Part shown: positions 36,195 through 49,100 of the stretch, piece after piece
Layout: each line of letters begins with the position of its first letter
Position numbering within the stretch: position 1 is the first letter of the stretch
Source: Malurus cyaneus samueli
Taxonomy: Eukaryota > Chordata > Aves > Passeriformes > Maluridae
Length of the DNA: 64,000 bases
Direction of reading: 5' to 3'
Assembly: GCA_009741485.1 (NCBI GenBank)
Contig: CM019238.1
Location: 14,474,438-14,538,437 of the forward strand
Notes under the pieces: model-generated
Seen by the model: the letters and a program-made list of their open reading frames with translations, nothing else
Told to the model about the DNA's origin: nothing
Databases searched by the model: none
Position numbers and translations under genes: made by a program

Positions 36195-39100
36195 TAATGC
36201 TTTTAAACTAAGCCCTGATGATCATAAAAATCAGTGAGTTTGAGACCACGGGGGAACGTGTTTTGTTTTCTGTGGATGCTCAGCTGGCTCGTAAACAGGA
36301 TTTTGGTCCCGGTGATGTTTGAAGAAGCAAACAGGTATGTTCAGTCACATGTTCCATGCAATATTCACTAAATTTTTCTATTTCAAATGCTTTCAGGTGT
36401 GTTTGATACTATCAAACCAAGCACTGGTTACAGTAACTCAGCAATATTTGGGATAATCCATGAAATGTCAGATTATTTTTGGTTACAACACCAGAGTTGA
36501 TTTCTTCTACATGGTCTGGATGGATTTGAGTGATTTTATTGCCTGCAAACAATACATAATTTATTCTTCTTTGCAATTATCTCGTACATCTTCAACTGTA
36601 AAATTTGTTTCAATTTCTATAATTTGACATATTTCTGCCATAGCAAATGTTCCAGTGGAAGAGTCTATTCCATAATTTCTGAGCTGTGAAATGGGTGAAA
36701 GCTCCTCGTCCCTGTGGTTTAGGCAGCTGTTTATTTGTTGTTTATGTGTTATCAAAGAGTGTCCTCAAGTCAGAAACAAACTCTGACAACAGAGAAAATC
36801 ATTCAGGATTGGAATTCTAAAAGCTCCCAAACTTTATCTCTGTCCAAAGAAAGTTCTCTGCTGCTTTGTGCTTTAGCACCAGTGTGATCTTAATTAATGA
36901 GCTGTCACTCATCACTGCTGAGTGGGGATTTGGGAGATCCCTTCTCCTGACCAGACATGACAACTCTGATGCTACTGAAACTTCAGTGGTTTTAGAGCAG
37001 ATATTTTAAATAACAACTTAGAAATGTAAATTTTGTTGGAAATGCCAGTTTTCCAGCTGGACTGATTGTTGCCTTAATGAGAAACAGAGATTTCATTTCA
37101 CCCTGGTTTCTATATCCCAGCCCCTGAACATCCTTTCACCCCCCAGGTCTGTGCTGGGCTGTGTGTTTGTTTTGGGTTTTGTTTTTCCTTTAAGAACATG
37201 TTTTTCCCTTAAGGCACAGACTGGGAAAGTTTTCTGGTTCATATCAGGGTCAGTAATAAAAAAGTGGTTGGTAAATTTTGGTTGAAACATGAAATACTTG
37301 GCTACCCCTCTTGTCAGGTATTTGCCATTATTATTTTGCATTCCATGATGGAAATTTTATTGTAAAACTTTGGTTTAATGTTTTGGATTGATCTTGGGGT
37401 TTGTGTGCATGGAGGAAAGAGGATTAAAGCTCTGATTTAATGATGGTTCCTGTGAAAAGTCAGCTCTAAACACCTCAATAACCTACTGCAATCTCCTGGC
37501 TGGGCCTCTCTGGGATCCCACAGCTCCTTCTGCACCTCATTCTTTGAGGAAATCCCTTTGGATCCCAACACTACCACAGCCTGAGCTGAATATCTTTGTC
37601 CAAAATAACTTTTTGCTGAGTCCTGAGGCATCTGAATCTGTCACTGCAACTGGGCTCACTGGTTCTGCTGGTCCCTCCTCAAATCTTACTCTTTATTTAC
37701 AATTAATCTGAGAAAAATCCCTGAAAGTCTCCCCTCTTCAGAGCTTGTTTTCATTGGGAAATTTGCTTTCTCAGTGGGGCCAAACACAGCAAATAAAAAT
37801 GTTAGGCAGAGTATTAAATCCCAAACAAAACTGCCTGCAGGTGTGTACTTTAGGTTTTTGGGGGTTTCTTATTCATTGTTTCATTTTTTTCTTGTTGGCA
37901 AATACAAGAAAATGATGCTTTTAGCAGCAAGTCCATGCATTTGAAATTCGGGTCCAAAGAAGCTCCAGCAGTGAGATTTTGAGACTGAAATGATAACTGG
38001 GAATGGTCAAAGAATTCATTGAAGGAGAATAAATGAGCACCCTCTCCTTTTTTAATCTTTTATTTAGACAATAAGGATTTATTGCAAGTAATCCCTGCCT
38101 ATGAATTTTGGATTTGGGTTGTTTTAAATTTTATTTTTCTTTTTATGGCCTAAATAAAGCTAGCACAGCTTACTTCTCTATGCTTTTCTGCATCTCAGTT
38201 ATGACATAGGGGTGAATTTTACAGATGCTGAGATTTCAGGTGGAGATTATGGTTTATTGATGCTTTAATTAAGGAGTCTGGGTAGTAAATTGTTTTCTCA
38301 CATATAAAAAGTTAGTTGCTTTCACATGATAGTAAACTTAATTGTTATTATTTAATTCAATTGACTAATTAGTTCCATAATTCAAACTCAAAGTTTAGCT
38401 GTTGGACCAACGTGCAGCACTATTCCATTTTTGTCATATTTAGTACTTCTTAAATACAGAAATTTCCAGCATGTACACCAAAATCTCTGCTGAAGAGCAA
38501 AGATTATCACTTCCCTACTCCATGAACACCCACAGTTTAATGTACACTCAGATAAATCTAATTTAAGAGAGATTAATTAAATTCAGCTTAATCCAATTCA
38601 GCAGGTCCCCATCTCCCTGGCTCTGGTTACAACCATATGCAGGGCTGGCTGTGAAATCCATCACTGCTGAAAATGCCTCTTTCCCCCCCTCCCTTTCTGC
38701 AGGGTCAGTTTTTAACAGGATCATGCCATTAATCCTGTTTTTAACACGGTTCCAGGCGTGCTCTCAGCAGCCCAGACAGGTCAGGAGTCCTGCAAGGAGG
38801 GCAGAGACCTCTTGGAGGGGTTTTGCTGATGAAGGGGGAAAAGTTGTGCAGAATCTCCTTTGCCTTGCCTGGTTCTGCTTGTCAGCTTGATTTCTGCAGG
38901 GTACCTGCAGCCCTAATTACAGCAGAGCCAGCCTGCTCTTAAGGACTCTGAGTTCTCCAACATTTTCTGCTGCATCAGCAAATGAAAAAGATTCGAGTCA
39001 CAGCCTGTCTTTAAAAATCAAGCTCTGGTCCTATCCTGAATGGGAATCTTTCAGAAACTCTTAAAAGTTCATCACTCTAAGCAAATACTTAATTTATAGT

Positions 39101-40946
39101 GATCCCTAATTCATTAAAAAAACCAAAAACCAGAGACAAAAATGCAAATAGAAAACTAACCCAAAGCCAATTCCTTCTGCCCCCCAGAAAACTCTTTCCC
39201 TATTTGGGATTCCTGAAACTCTTTTTCATCATCTTGCTCTCAATAGGGTCTTGTTTACAAGTGGGAGAAAAAAAACAGAAATGTTTCAAGGAACTTTGAA
39301 TAACTCCAGAATAGATCAGAAAGCAATGAAGAGAAAATTATTATTGTAATTCTAAGAGAATTTGAACTCCACGTGCACGCCCACTTCTGCACTATGATAA
39401 CTTCCAAAATCTTGTTCTGTTATTTTTCCATTTCCCCCTCCTCCTCTTCAAGAGTAAGTCACAGAGACTTTGAAGAGCAGCCAGAATTTCCAGCTCCTTT
39501 ATCCACATAATTATAAGAGGCCAAACGGGAGCAAATCTTCACGGACTCCAAAATCCCAGGGTCTGAATGGAAGCACCACTCAGAGCCCAGGCACTTATTC
39601 TGGGATTTAGAAATTGTCTGAATGGATAGTGATAAACAGTTCAGAAATACAGCACCTCTAATGTTCCCCTTTCCTGGCTGCTTTTTGACATTTGAGGCTC
39701 CTGCAGGATTCACCCCTCCAATACCTGAGGTCTGTGCTCTGCACAGTTCAGGGCTTTGCTGCCCCAGGCAAGATTTTATTCACGTGGAACAGCATTCCTG
39801 GAAGTGTAGATTAGGATCAACCAAAAGTAATCTCAGTCAGGGAAAGGAAAAAAAAAGATTCTTGATTGAGCAAGGTGATGTTCATAAAAATAAAATCAGA
39901 ACCTGTAGAAAAATAGAGCACGGCAGTTGTTTGGCTCTCCATATATTTGATATATTCCCCATATTTCTTCAGTTTTTCCCACTTTTGGTTTTTCAAAGTT
40001 TTCTTCCTTAAGGCTTGCAGCAATTGTCTTGATCTCCTTGCAGATCAAGGGGTACAAATAATATTTAAATAATAATATTGGTATTAAATGAATCTGATCA
40101 ACATATTATGGAAAGTGGAGATTTGGAAAGTGGAATTCTATGGAGTCACAGCTCCAGTAGGGTTTGTGTGCTCCCATCTGCAAAGCACTGAGCCTAAAAA
40201 CTTCTTTCCCTAAAGCAGAATTTTCCAGAGAGGTTCATTTGAAAATATTGAGAACCAGAATTTCCATGCCTTGTCTGGGGTTCTTCTGCTGAAGAGCATT
40301 TGCTGCTTGCCAGTGTTGTGTTGTTTGTTTGTTTTCTGAAGCAGCTCATTTCCATCTTTTTGTCTGCCTTTAATCTTCAACCAGCCCTTCACTGCTGAAA
40401 TGAAAGTGCTTCAGTTCCTCGTATTTCCTTTCTTTGAACAGGTACAAACAAATTGGAGCTGGATCACTCAAACCTTATTTTTTACAAGCTGAATGAATTG
40501 AGGAAATGAGCTATTGATGTTCCTCTAACTCCTGTACCACTTTTATTCATTCCTTCTGATTTTTTTTTTTTTTTAACTGGAGGAGTCAAAACTGGGTTTT
40601 TAGTTTAGGTACCACTTCCTCATGGTGCATCCAGAGGTAAAATCCCTGCCCTGTTTCAGTCAGTGCATTTTTCCATATTTATCAAGCTCAGGTTATATCT
40701 TTCACCACTACATTATATCCTGGGGCTCAGATTAACCCACTGGACCATCTCCAGTCTTTCCCAGAGTATCTGATTTCCCCAATCTCTGAGTGCACCTTCC
40801 AGTTCTCAGCCCTCAAAGTTCAAAGAATATTTGCCCACTTAAAAATTACTTTCTGAGAACTTCAAACCCATCAGATGATTCAGATTGTGCTGTAGAATTG
40901 CTCTAATGTCATCATTATTTACATTTTTACCTTCCCTGGAATCGTC
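36192..40946. other. Intron 1 segment, no feature recognised
   Basis: AT-rich intron. It includes a T15 run (40560-40574) and a perfect hairpin at 40028-40049. The ORF at 39622-40011 (129 codons) has no recognisable content. Confidence 0.5.
40028..40049. repeat. Short perfect hairpin
   Basis: CTTGATCT and AGATCAAG pair as an 8-bp stem around the 6-base loop CCTTGC. There is no T run to its right, and RNA function is unproven. Confidence 0.6.
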
Positions 40947-40977
40947 TTTTTTTTTTCTTTTTTTTTTTTTTTTGCAG
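40947..40977 (+). repeat. Long pyrimidine tract ending in GCAG
   Basis: T10, C and T16 are followed directly by GCAG, which looks like a textbook 3' splice site. All three frames downstream hit stops within about a dozen codons, and none encodes the CNKSR2 continuation. I therefore read it as a simple repeat that could serve as a cryptic acceptor. Confidence 0.7.
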
Positions 40978-41929
40978 TGGTCTGATATTTAATACCAGAA
41001 ACTTTTAATGAAGGGCAGAGAGAAATTGTGGTAATTGCGTGTCAGAAATGAATCACCTGCCAAAGGATGGGATTAATGAAAAGTCATAAAATCTTGGTTC
41101 AAAGGAAGCAATGGGGAAAAAAAGATTGGAGAGATTTATTATAATCCACAAAAGGAATTAAATGGGGTTAAAGATGCTTGCAATGTGAAAATGAGGATTT
41201 TTACTTGACTGCAGAAGAAGACAAGGTGTAAATACTGTAAATTTCCTATCTAGGTCCCAGAGGAAACAGAGAAAGGACTACAGGGTCTCTTTTGTGGTTA
41301 AGAGAGGAAAAAATAGGACAAATAACTGAAATTAGACCTTCTTTGCTCTCCTTCTCTCTTTTGGAGATCAATTTCAGTGTCACATTAGTATAAATTTCTT
41401 TATAAATTTAAAACACACTGGAAGAAAACCCCAAACTTCCCCAGGGATGAGAGTGGGGGGATTTTTCAGCTGTGTTCCTCATGCTCTGGTGTGGGTTATG
41501 TAAGATTTCTTGGCTCTTTTCCCCCTGTCCATGGAGGGATGTGTTGGCCACGGCAGTGCTGAGTCTCAGAACCTCAGAGCATGAAGCCACCGAGTTCCTA
41601 ATTTCATAACCTAATCCCCTATAAAATACTTTATTGATTCCAAATTTATGGGATTGTTTTATCTACAATATTTGCTAAATAATTTTATCTTTTTGCTATG
41701 TACTTTCATTTTAATGGGAAAAACCTACAATTTCTCCCCTCACTATGCCTAACAAACGAATTTGGCAGCAGAGGGAACGCAACCAGAGCTTTCTGGGAGG
41801 TTTTTGGGGTATAAAAGAGCAAGAGCAGATCTTTTCCTCGAGGTGAAGCTTTGCCTGATGTCTCCCCAGTGTTATTACTCCAGGAATCCCCTGGCTTTCC
41901 TCTGGAAGTTAATTAGAGTCTGTGCAGGC
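40978..41929. other. Intron 1 segment, no feature recognised
   Basis: No recognised feature. The 41640-41720 part is AT-rich. Confidence 0.5.
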
Positions 41930-42130
41930 AGTGAGTCAGACGGAATCGTGTGCTGCGAGTGTGTGTTGATTACAGCACCGAAATCATCCTAATGGCTTCG
42001 TGTCTGCTGCTAAAAGCAATTACTGCCTGGTAAATTTTTAAGCTGTGGAATGATAATTTTAAGAAATACTTTGCTTCAAATGCCATAGTGGAGATAATGC
42101 ACGCAAAGAAGCGGAGGCCTTCGTGCTCTG
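41930..42130. promoter_or_regulatory. Candidate conserved non-coding element
   Basis: The segment combines several CpGs with AT-rich homeodomain-type cores (CAATTA, TGATAATT) and no simple repeat. This texture is typical of developmental enhancers in vertebrate introns. It overlaps the 3' end of an unexplained 209-codon minus-strand ORF. I infer, but cannot show, conservation. Confidence 0.3.
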
Positions 42131-45100
42131 CCGTGTTTTTGGGTTTTTTGGGGATGGTGGCTTCAGGAGCTGAGTTTGGGAGAGACTTTTGGAGGTAATA
42201 TGAAAATAAATTCATTGATTTGAAAATGCTGTGGAGCTGTAAATGCTTTATTGTATTGAAGATGGCAGAAGCTGGTTTGAAATGTTTGCAAAAGTGAAGG
42301 AAATGCCTTTTAAAGATCTGAACATGAAGGTTTTCATTCCCTCTCCTACTGAGCCAAGCATTGCCTTTTGACTCATGTATTTTGCCTTTCATGAAAATGA
42401 GCAAATTCAGGGTTGAAGTGAGCCAGGCATGAAAAGAGAGATTCAGAGGGTTTGTTTTTTTTTTGCTATTCCCTTTCTTTCCATCTGAGAAAGCCCAAGG
42501 AAAAGCCTTTTCAGGCTCCTGGAAGGCTGACTTGCAGGAATTCTCAAAAGGAAACTGGGATGGAGAGCAGAGCGTGGGAGACTTTGGTGCTTTTCCCACA
42601 GAACGCCGTGGATTTTGCAGGCAGATAAGGATAATCTTCCTGTGGACATTTCCCTCACATTAATCATACTTTGAATAATGGTGTGATGGCCACAGGGCTC
42701 TCCCAGATGCTATTAGGGGATTTATTATCCCATTGATGCCTGTCTATTTTACTTTCCATCGTGTGGTGATCATCTTTCAAATTTTCAGTTAATCCCTTTA
42801 ATAGATCAGCTGTGGTCCAACAAAGTGATGTTTATCAGTGTTATCATAAATTCTTTGTAGATACATATTTATTTTCAAAGAACGAAGTGATGACAGCGTG
42901 AATTTGCACTTCACTGATTTGGTTTTGAACTTTGGGTGTGAGGAAAAAGGCAAAGTTGTGCTGCAGTTGGGTTTGAGTTGGGAAGAAGCTGAGGAGCTGT
43001 GGCATTCCTGCAGTTCCCAGTCAAAGGCTGGGAATCACAGAGGGTCTGATAGCTCAGATGAGATGTTAAAGTCATCACAGTGCAGCAGAGGAGTGTTCAC
43101 TGTGACTGACACACCCGTGTTTCCTTCACGGGGCTGGGGTCATTTCAGAGCCAGGCAAGAAGTGAGAGAGGTTTTCTCCTTTTTAGAAAAGAGTTTTTGT
43201 TTCAAACCAGCACTTTCAGGCTTATCCCAGGCTCACACCCCCAGCAGTGCTCCCTCAGTTGCTCCCCTTTGCTCTGGTGCTCCTGCTCTGTTCACCCTTC
43301 CTGTTTATCTTCAGGAATGAATAACCTTGATGGGCAGAGCAGGATTTCTCTCCCTTCTCCCCTGTGAAGCTCTTCCATCCCTGGGTTATACTGGCATCAT
43401 CCAACCCCTGCCTGTCCATCCCCTGCCCTGCTGCTGCCTTGCACACCCACAAACTGCCTGAGAGAAGCTGAGCATCCTTTGGGGACATCAGAACATGTCA
43501 ATGAAACCCCTACAGAGATTTAAAACCATGATTCTGCAGTGAGAGTGACCTCCAACCCCTGCAGGGTTTTGAGGCTTTGTCCCCCCCCCTGCACAGACCT
43601 TCCCTCCTCCAGTTCTAACTGTGCTCACAGAGAAGCCACTTCCCAAATATTCTCTTTTTAGTGGTTGTGTCCCACCTTCACCCTCCAACTCTTGGCTCAC
43701 AAGTCCTGTTATGTTCCTTTAAAACCTCTTGGAGCCAGAGGGCAAAAAAGCTCCACGCTTTGGTTTGCAAAATTTCTGTTGAAATTGTCGGGTGCTGCCC
43801 TTGCTTGAGGGAAAACTCAAATTTCAAGAGGCTGCTGGAGAGCAGGACCCTGTTAGCAGAGCCATTGCTGTCTGTGCTCACTGCAGATTGACTTGCTCTC
43901 TCCCAGGGATGGCTGTGACCTGCACAGGTCTCCTGGTATTTAAAAAATACCAAGAAAAACTCAGAAACCTTTCCACAGCTGAGGTGGGACACGTGGAGGT
44001 CTCATGTGCTCCTGCTTTGGTCCCTTTGTGTCCCTCCTCCCTCCTGTCCTGCCTTTAGAGCAAACAATTACAAAAACCAGCTCAGCACCCAGGTATGAAC
44101 AGTGTACATGGATTTTAGACTCTTAATTCCCTCTCATTTCATGTCCTGACTCTTTTCGGAGGACTTTTCCTACTGTTTTCCATAAAGGTTCCCAGCTTCC
44201 CTTCCCTTCCCCCCCTTCTTTTTCCTCAGCCTGTTACTCTGCTGACACATTCCCTGGAAACCACTAATTCGGAAATTAAGCTGCAAAGCTGAACCCTGGA
44301 ATTACTTTAGAGGCAGGAAAATCCATGCAGGTATGAAATAATTGGTGAGGGCGAGTTCCTGTGAATTAAGTGCTGTGGCAGGGGCTGATGGGGTGCAGAT
44401 GAGCCCTGATTGGATTTTCCTGCTGCAGTCATTTGAGCCGCTCGTTTTTCATCTCTTAACAATGGAGTTGCATTTTGATAAGAAGTTTAATTTGTCTGCT
44501 AATGATTCCTTTCTATACTTGGATATCTACATCTGTGAGGCAGCTGAGGCCTGTGCACAGCAGAGGAAAAATATTGGAAAAAAGGACCTGATTGAGTTTA
44601 AGCCCAATATTCATCAGGACTGTTTTACAATAATTGCCTAATTTGAGCATTTCATGTTCTTCTGTTAAACCATATTACACACAGCACCATTTCTCTTTAA
44701 TCTGCTGAGTTGAGAATGCAATGTGAAATAAAGAACTTTTGGCTAGAGGAGATCAGGGGGATCCTTTTTATAAGAAATGTGTTTGGATCACTGCCTGAAA
44801 TAAAGGGTCAGCAGCCAGGTGATGTAATAAATTGGGGGACAATAAGAATTTGGTGCAGGCTGTTCCACTGAAATAATTCAAAATTCTGATACTAAAACAA
44901 ACAAAATGCAACAAACCTCAAATGTGAGATAACAGATATACAACCCTGTATTTAATTCTGTCCCAGTACCAGGACTGGGTAAATCAAATATAAATCTTTA
45001 AAAGGCATTATCACGTGATTGAGACGTGGTAGAGGAACAAATCTGATTGTCCTGCCAGGCAGGTTTGGAAGGAACTGCTGTTAAGAATTAAGATTTACAT

Positions 45101-45960
45101 GAAAAAAATATGATACCCTGAGAAGAATCAAGAAGGTTTTTATAAATGGGATAATTTCATTCTAAATCAGAGCTCTTTGAGGGAGCTGGGGGTGTGCAGA
45201 GAGTGGATCCTCGATCCACCTGTTGGAGTTTCACCTCTATGGCCATTCTTGTCTTAGCTCAGTAACATTCCCTTAATTTTTAGAGACCAAGTTTAGCTGC
45301 AGCTGGATGCTGTTAGAATTCACTAAATAAGAGCTTATTTTTTGCCTGCTTCATTGACGACAGCAAAGAGGAGACTCTTTCCCTTGAAAAAGGAATCTGA
45401 AATTTTAATTTTATATTTTCCATCTTTTACTGCTTCCAGCTGGAGGAGTTCTAAGCTTTACATTAAAACTTATGTTCAAACTTCACTCCTTGAAGTATTT
45501 GTGTGTTTGGAATTTTAACGTGGCTGAAACCTGTGTGAATTGAAGGGAACAGTTCATGTACTGCTTATTGTTTAGTGTGTAAGACCTGAGGATCCATGAG
45601 CTTGAGAAAGAAAAATTAAACTGAATTTTGAAGTAATTTTAAATATTTTTTAAATTATTTTAAATAATTTTAGTAATCTTTACAGAGCTCCAAGCTTTTT
45701 TTCGAAAACAATTAAGCACAACCCCTTTTAATTATTGGTTACTTCCTCCAACTCTATTTCTTTATTCTCACTTGCTCTGTTTATCCTTCCATGGCAAAAT
45801 TTCACATTTGTGCAAATAATTTTGCATTGAGATGGCATTTGTGATGTTTACAGTCTTAATAGTTGTGCATAAAGTTTCACAAGCCTGACAAAAGTTCTGT
45901 GGAAGTTAAATAAAGTCTGAGGTAAGGGCAAATCATTCCATGTTATATAACAAGCCCTGC
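42131..45960. other. Intron 1 segment, no gene recognised
   Basis: The 42131-42599 part lies in the 209-codon minus ORF described in the findings. The stretch 42900-44060 is GC-moderate, with ORFs of up to 140 codons on both strands and no domain. A perfect 7-bp inverted repeat GTGGATC/GATCCAC with a 3-base loop is at 45203-45219. An A/T-only patch lies at about 45629-45675. Confidence 0.5.
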
Positions 45961-46140
45961 GAGCGTGCTAGGAAAATGTGATAACTCGGGTAATCTGATA
46001 AATTGATAAACGTGACAATACCAAATTTTACACTGCATTAATATAATGTGATGTGAAAAAGTGCCTGGTTAACCCAGAAATTATGCTGGCGACTGACACT
46101 GGTAGCTGCATCGCTGCTAAATTCGGTGGCAGTGAATTAA
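45961..46140. promoter_or_regulatory. Candidate element with three TGATAA motifs
   Basis: TGATAA occurs at 45979, 45996 and 46004, all on the plus strand within 31 bases. The surrounding sequence contains several CpGs in an otherwise AT-rich, repeat-free context. GATA-factor binding is plausible. It is inferred from motif density. Confidence 0.35.
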
Positions 46141-49100
46141 ACATCTCCTAAGGCACTCGAAACCTGACAAGGCAGAGGATAATTCTTCTGGAAGCTTGTA
46201 GGAGCAGATGTAGCAGGGAAAGAGAGCTGTCCCTGTGGGATCCCTCACTTGTTCCATACAACTCCACTTTATTATTTTCTTTGTGTGTAGGTCTGTCATA
46301 AAGGGAAATCCGTCCATCAGTCACACTCAATGTTCTGCCATTGGTGCTGCCGTTCCTCCTCATTTTTTTTCTTTTTATTTTATTTTTTTTTTCTCAAGGA
46401 AGTTTTCCTTGATGTAAAACCACTGATTTGCGATAAATCTTGAAATAGGAATTACGGTGAGCCGAGCAGAAAATCAGAACACCCTCAAAATGATCATCCA
46501 AATCTTGTGATTTACTTTATTTTTCTGGGAAATAAGAAGCTGAAAAATGCTGATGGAGCAGGAGGCCTCGCATAAAACACCTGGAAGTGGGAACTAATTT
46601 TTCTGAGTGGTGCTGTGAGAAAGCTGCTCTGCTGATTTGATTGTGACCTTTAAGATCTTATTTGAAATTTTGCATCCTTTTACCAAAATTAATTAAGCAC
46701 GATGAGTCTGCAGCTAATTCTTGTGTCAGTGGGTGGGAGAGGAAGATGGATCTCTCCCTCCCTCTGTCTTGGCCACTCTAGTTGTAGGGTATTTTAGGGA
46801 AAGAAGAGCTAAAATAGGGGAAAAAACCCTCAATATGGGCAAAGTAACACCCCTGTTGGTCTGGGTTAAATGACAATCCAGTATGGCATTCCAGACTTTT
46901 AAAGTAAGAAGAACAAATGGAAAATAATTAAGGAAATCAGCTTTTAGGATATGCCTGAAGTCATTTATATGTGGCAAAAACTGAGCAGAACAGTTTTGCT
47001 TCACAGCAATAAAACTGATTATGAAGGAAACTTTGACAGATTTATAATAGAAAAGGAGGAAACCACCACAGATTTTTAATTAATTTTAGTGCAAGTAAAT
47101 TAAAATATGAAAAATTTATCTCCCAATTCACTAGAGCTTTGTATTTCCCTTCTCCACACCCCATCTCTGTGCTGTCAGGAGTCCTCTTGGAGTACTCAGG
47201 TTCTTCCCTTTTCCACTCCTCTTTCTTTTTTCTAAATCTTTTTTTCCCTTTATCTTTTTTTTTCCCCTGAACTGATGTCTCTCCTCCCAGTAGCAGTAAT
47301 CTGTTAATAGTCCCCAGATGGCCCGACCTGTTGTATTTCTGTATCTCATTCATTTCCTCCTGGTCTAGTTCTCAGTCACACAGATCTCTGCAGACAATAT
47401 TTCAGCCTTTTTTATTGATGCAGCCTTTTAAGTTTATTGTTCATGTGTTTTGTGAGCACACCCCACCTGCTGCGGCCACAGAAATGAAAGGGAGCAGTTT
47501 GGGTGGAATGTGAAAGGAGCCAATTTTGTAAAAGGCAGGAAAAATGGAAAATAACGTCACGAGAGTTGGGAGGTGAAGTGGTGGAGGAGCCATAAAGAGT
47601 TTGGAGGTGGATTCCCAGAGAGACTCGAGGTTTTTCAGGAGAGAGTGAAGCAAAGGCTGTTTAAGATGAAAAAGGACTGAGTAATTAAAGATGAGGAGAG
47701 TGAGGCTGAGAGTGGGAAGGAATTCATGTGTAAAGTTTCACAAATGGGACTGGGAGATGAGTGTAAGTTTGAGGGAACTTTTCATCAGTTTCCACCTTGA
47801 AGTTCAAGGCATAGCAGCAAACCCAGCAGCAGACAAAGGAAATCATTTAAAGTTCTGAGCAGCCCTTGCTCACCTCTTTGGCAGTTGGTGTCCTTGAGGT
47901 GAACAGAGTGGAACCACATGAGTTTTTCTGGAGAATGCCCCTGGAATGAGGAGTCTTCCATTAGAGGTCTGATGCTCTGAAACACAGCAGAGTTACGTTC
48001 TTGTTTGTGCTTCCAAAAGGGCAGGATTTACCTAGGGCTGGGTGTGAAAATCTGAGCTGGTTTTGATGCAGGTGGGTGGCTCAGAGCTCCTGCAGGAGCT
48101 GCTGATTCCCACATTTCTTGTGGAATGAGACAGAAACTGAAATTCCTCAGATCTGTGATGCCTTTCAGTTATGGAAACATTCCTCAGATCCTCAATTTCT
48201 CAGATCTCCTTTCAGTTATGGAAACAATGGTGTGAATCTTCATGTATTTATGAGATTTTGTAGTTGTACATCTTCCTGAGGTGTTCCAAAGATTTTTTTT
48301 TTTGTCCTGCAGCTGGAAATTGTCTCTTCCATGGACAACCAGAGACTGAGATTGTGTGGAGACACAGAGCCCTGGGGAGAAATGGTTTGGGAGGGTTCTG
48401 AGAACACTTTGAGCTGAAGTTATTGACAAAACAAGGACTGAGAAAAAAGTTATTCTGGTGCACTTCTAAATTTTGGAGAAATATAGAGAAAAACTAATTT
48501 TTAGTTTATCAACTAGGCCTTTGAAGGGGATGAATTTTGGGAGGAGAGAAAAACGGCAATGGCACATACTTGGAGTGAAATTAAAATTGTTTAGGAAGGG
48601 ATGGAGTGGATTCACAGAGGGGTGGGACTGCAAATTTCTGCATCATTGCTGTGCTCTCAGTAGAAATGGCACCACAAACTGCAGGGCAGGAAAAAGGAGA
48701 TGGAGCTGAGGTTGTGGGATGCAAACAGGAGAAACAGAAGGGTCCTTCTCGAAACTGAGGTGCTGAGATAAAGAAATGGGAGTAGAGAGGATTAAACTGG
48801 AAAAAGACAAGATAACGTTTGCAAAATGAACAAGAGATGTGTGGGAAAACAAGGGGAGTTAAAGAGCAAGCGACAGAATGTGTGAATACATAATACAGAG
48901 CAATTTGAATTTTTTGGCATGAAGAATGTGATAAAGATGTGGTAGACCAAGTGGATATAATTTTCCATGTCTCATTTGCGGTACTTGGAATTTATTTTGA
49001 TTATAAACGCTTGCAAACTGAAGTGCATTAGAGGAAAATGTGGCTCAAACAGTGCTTATTACAAATATTGAGAGATTTTTCCCTAAAAACATGGGGTGAT

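Noticed and set aside
40028..40049. Possible microRNA precursor or intronic terminator at the CTTGATCT hairpin
   Set aside because: The stem is only 8 bp with no extended pairing, far below a microRNA precursor, and intrinsic terminators do not apply in a vertebrate intron.
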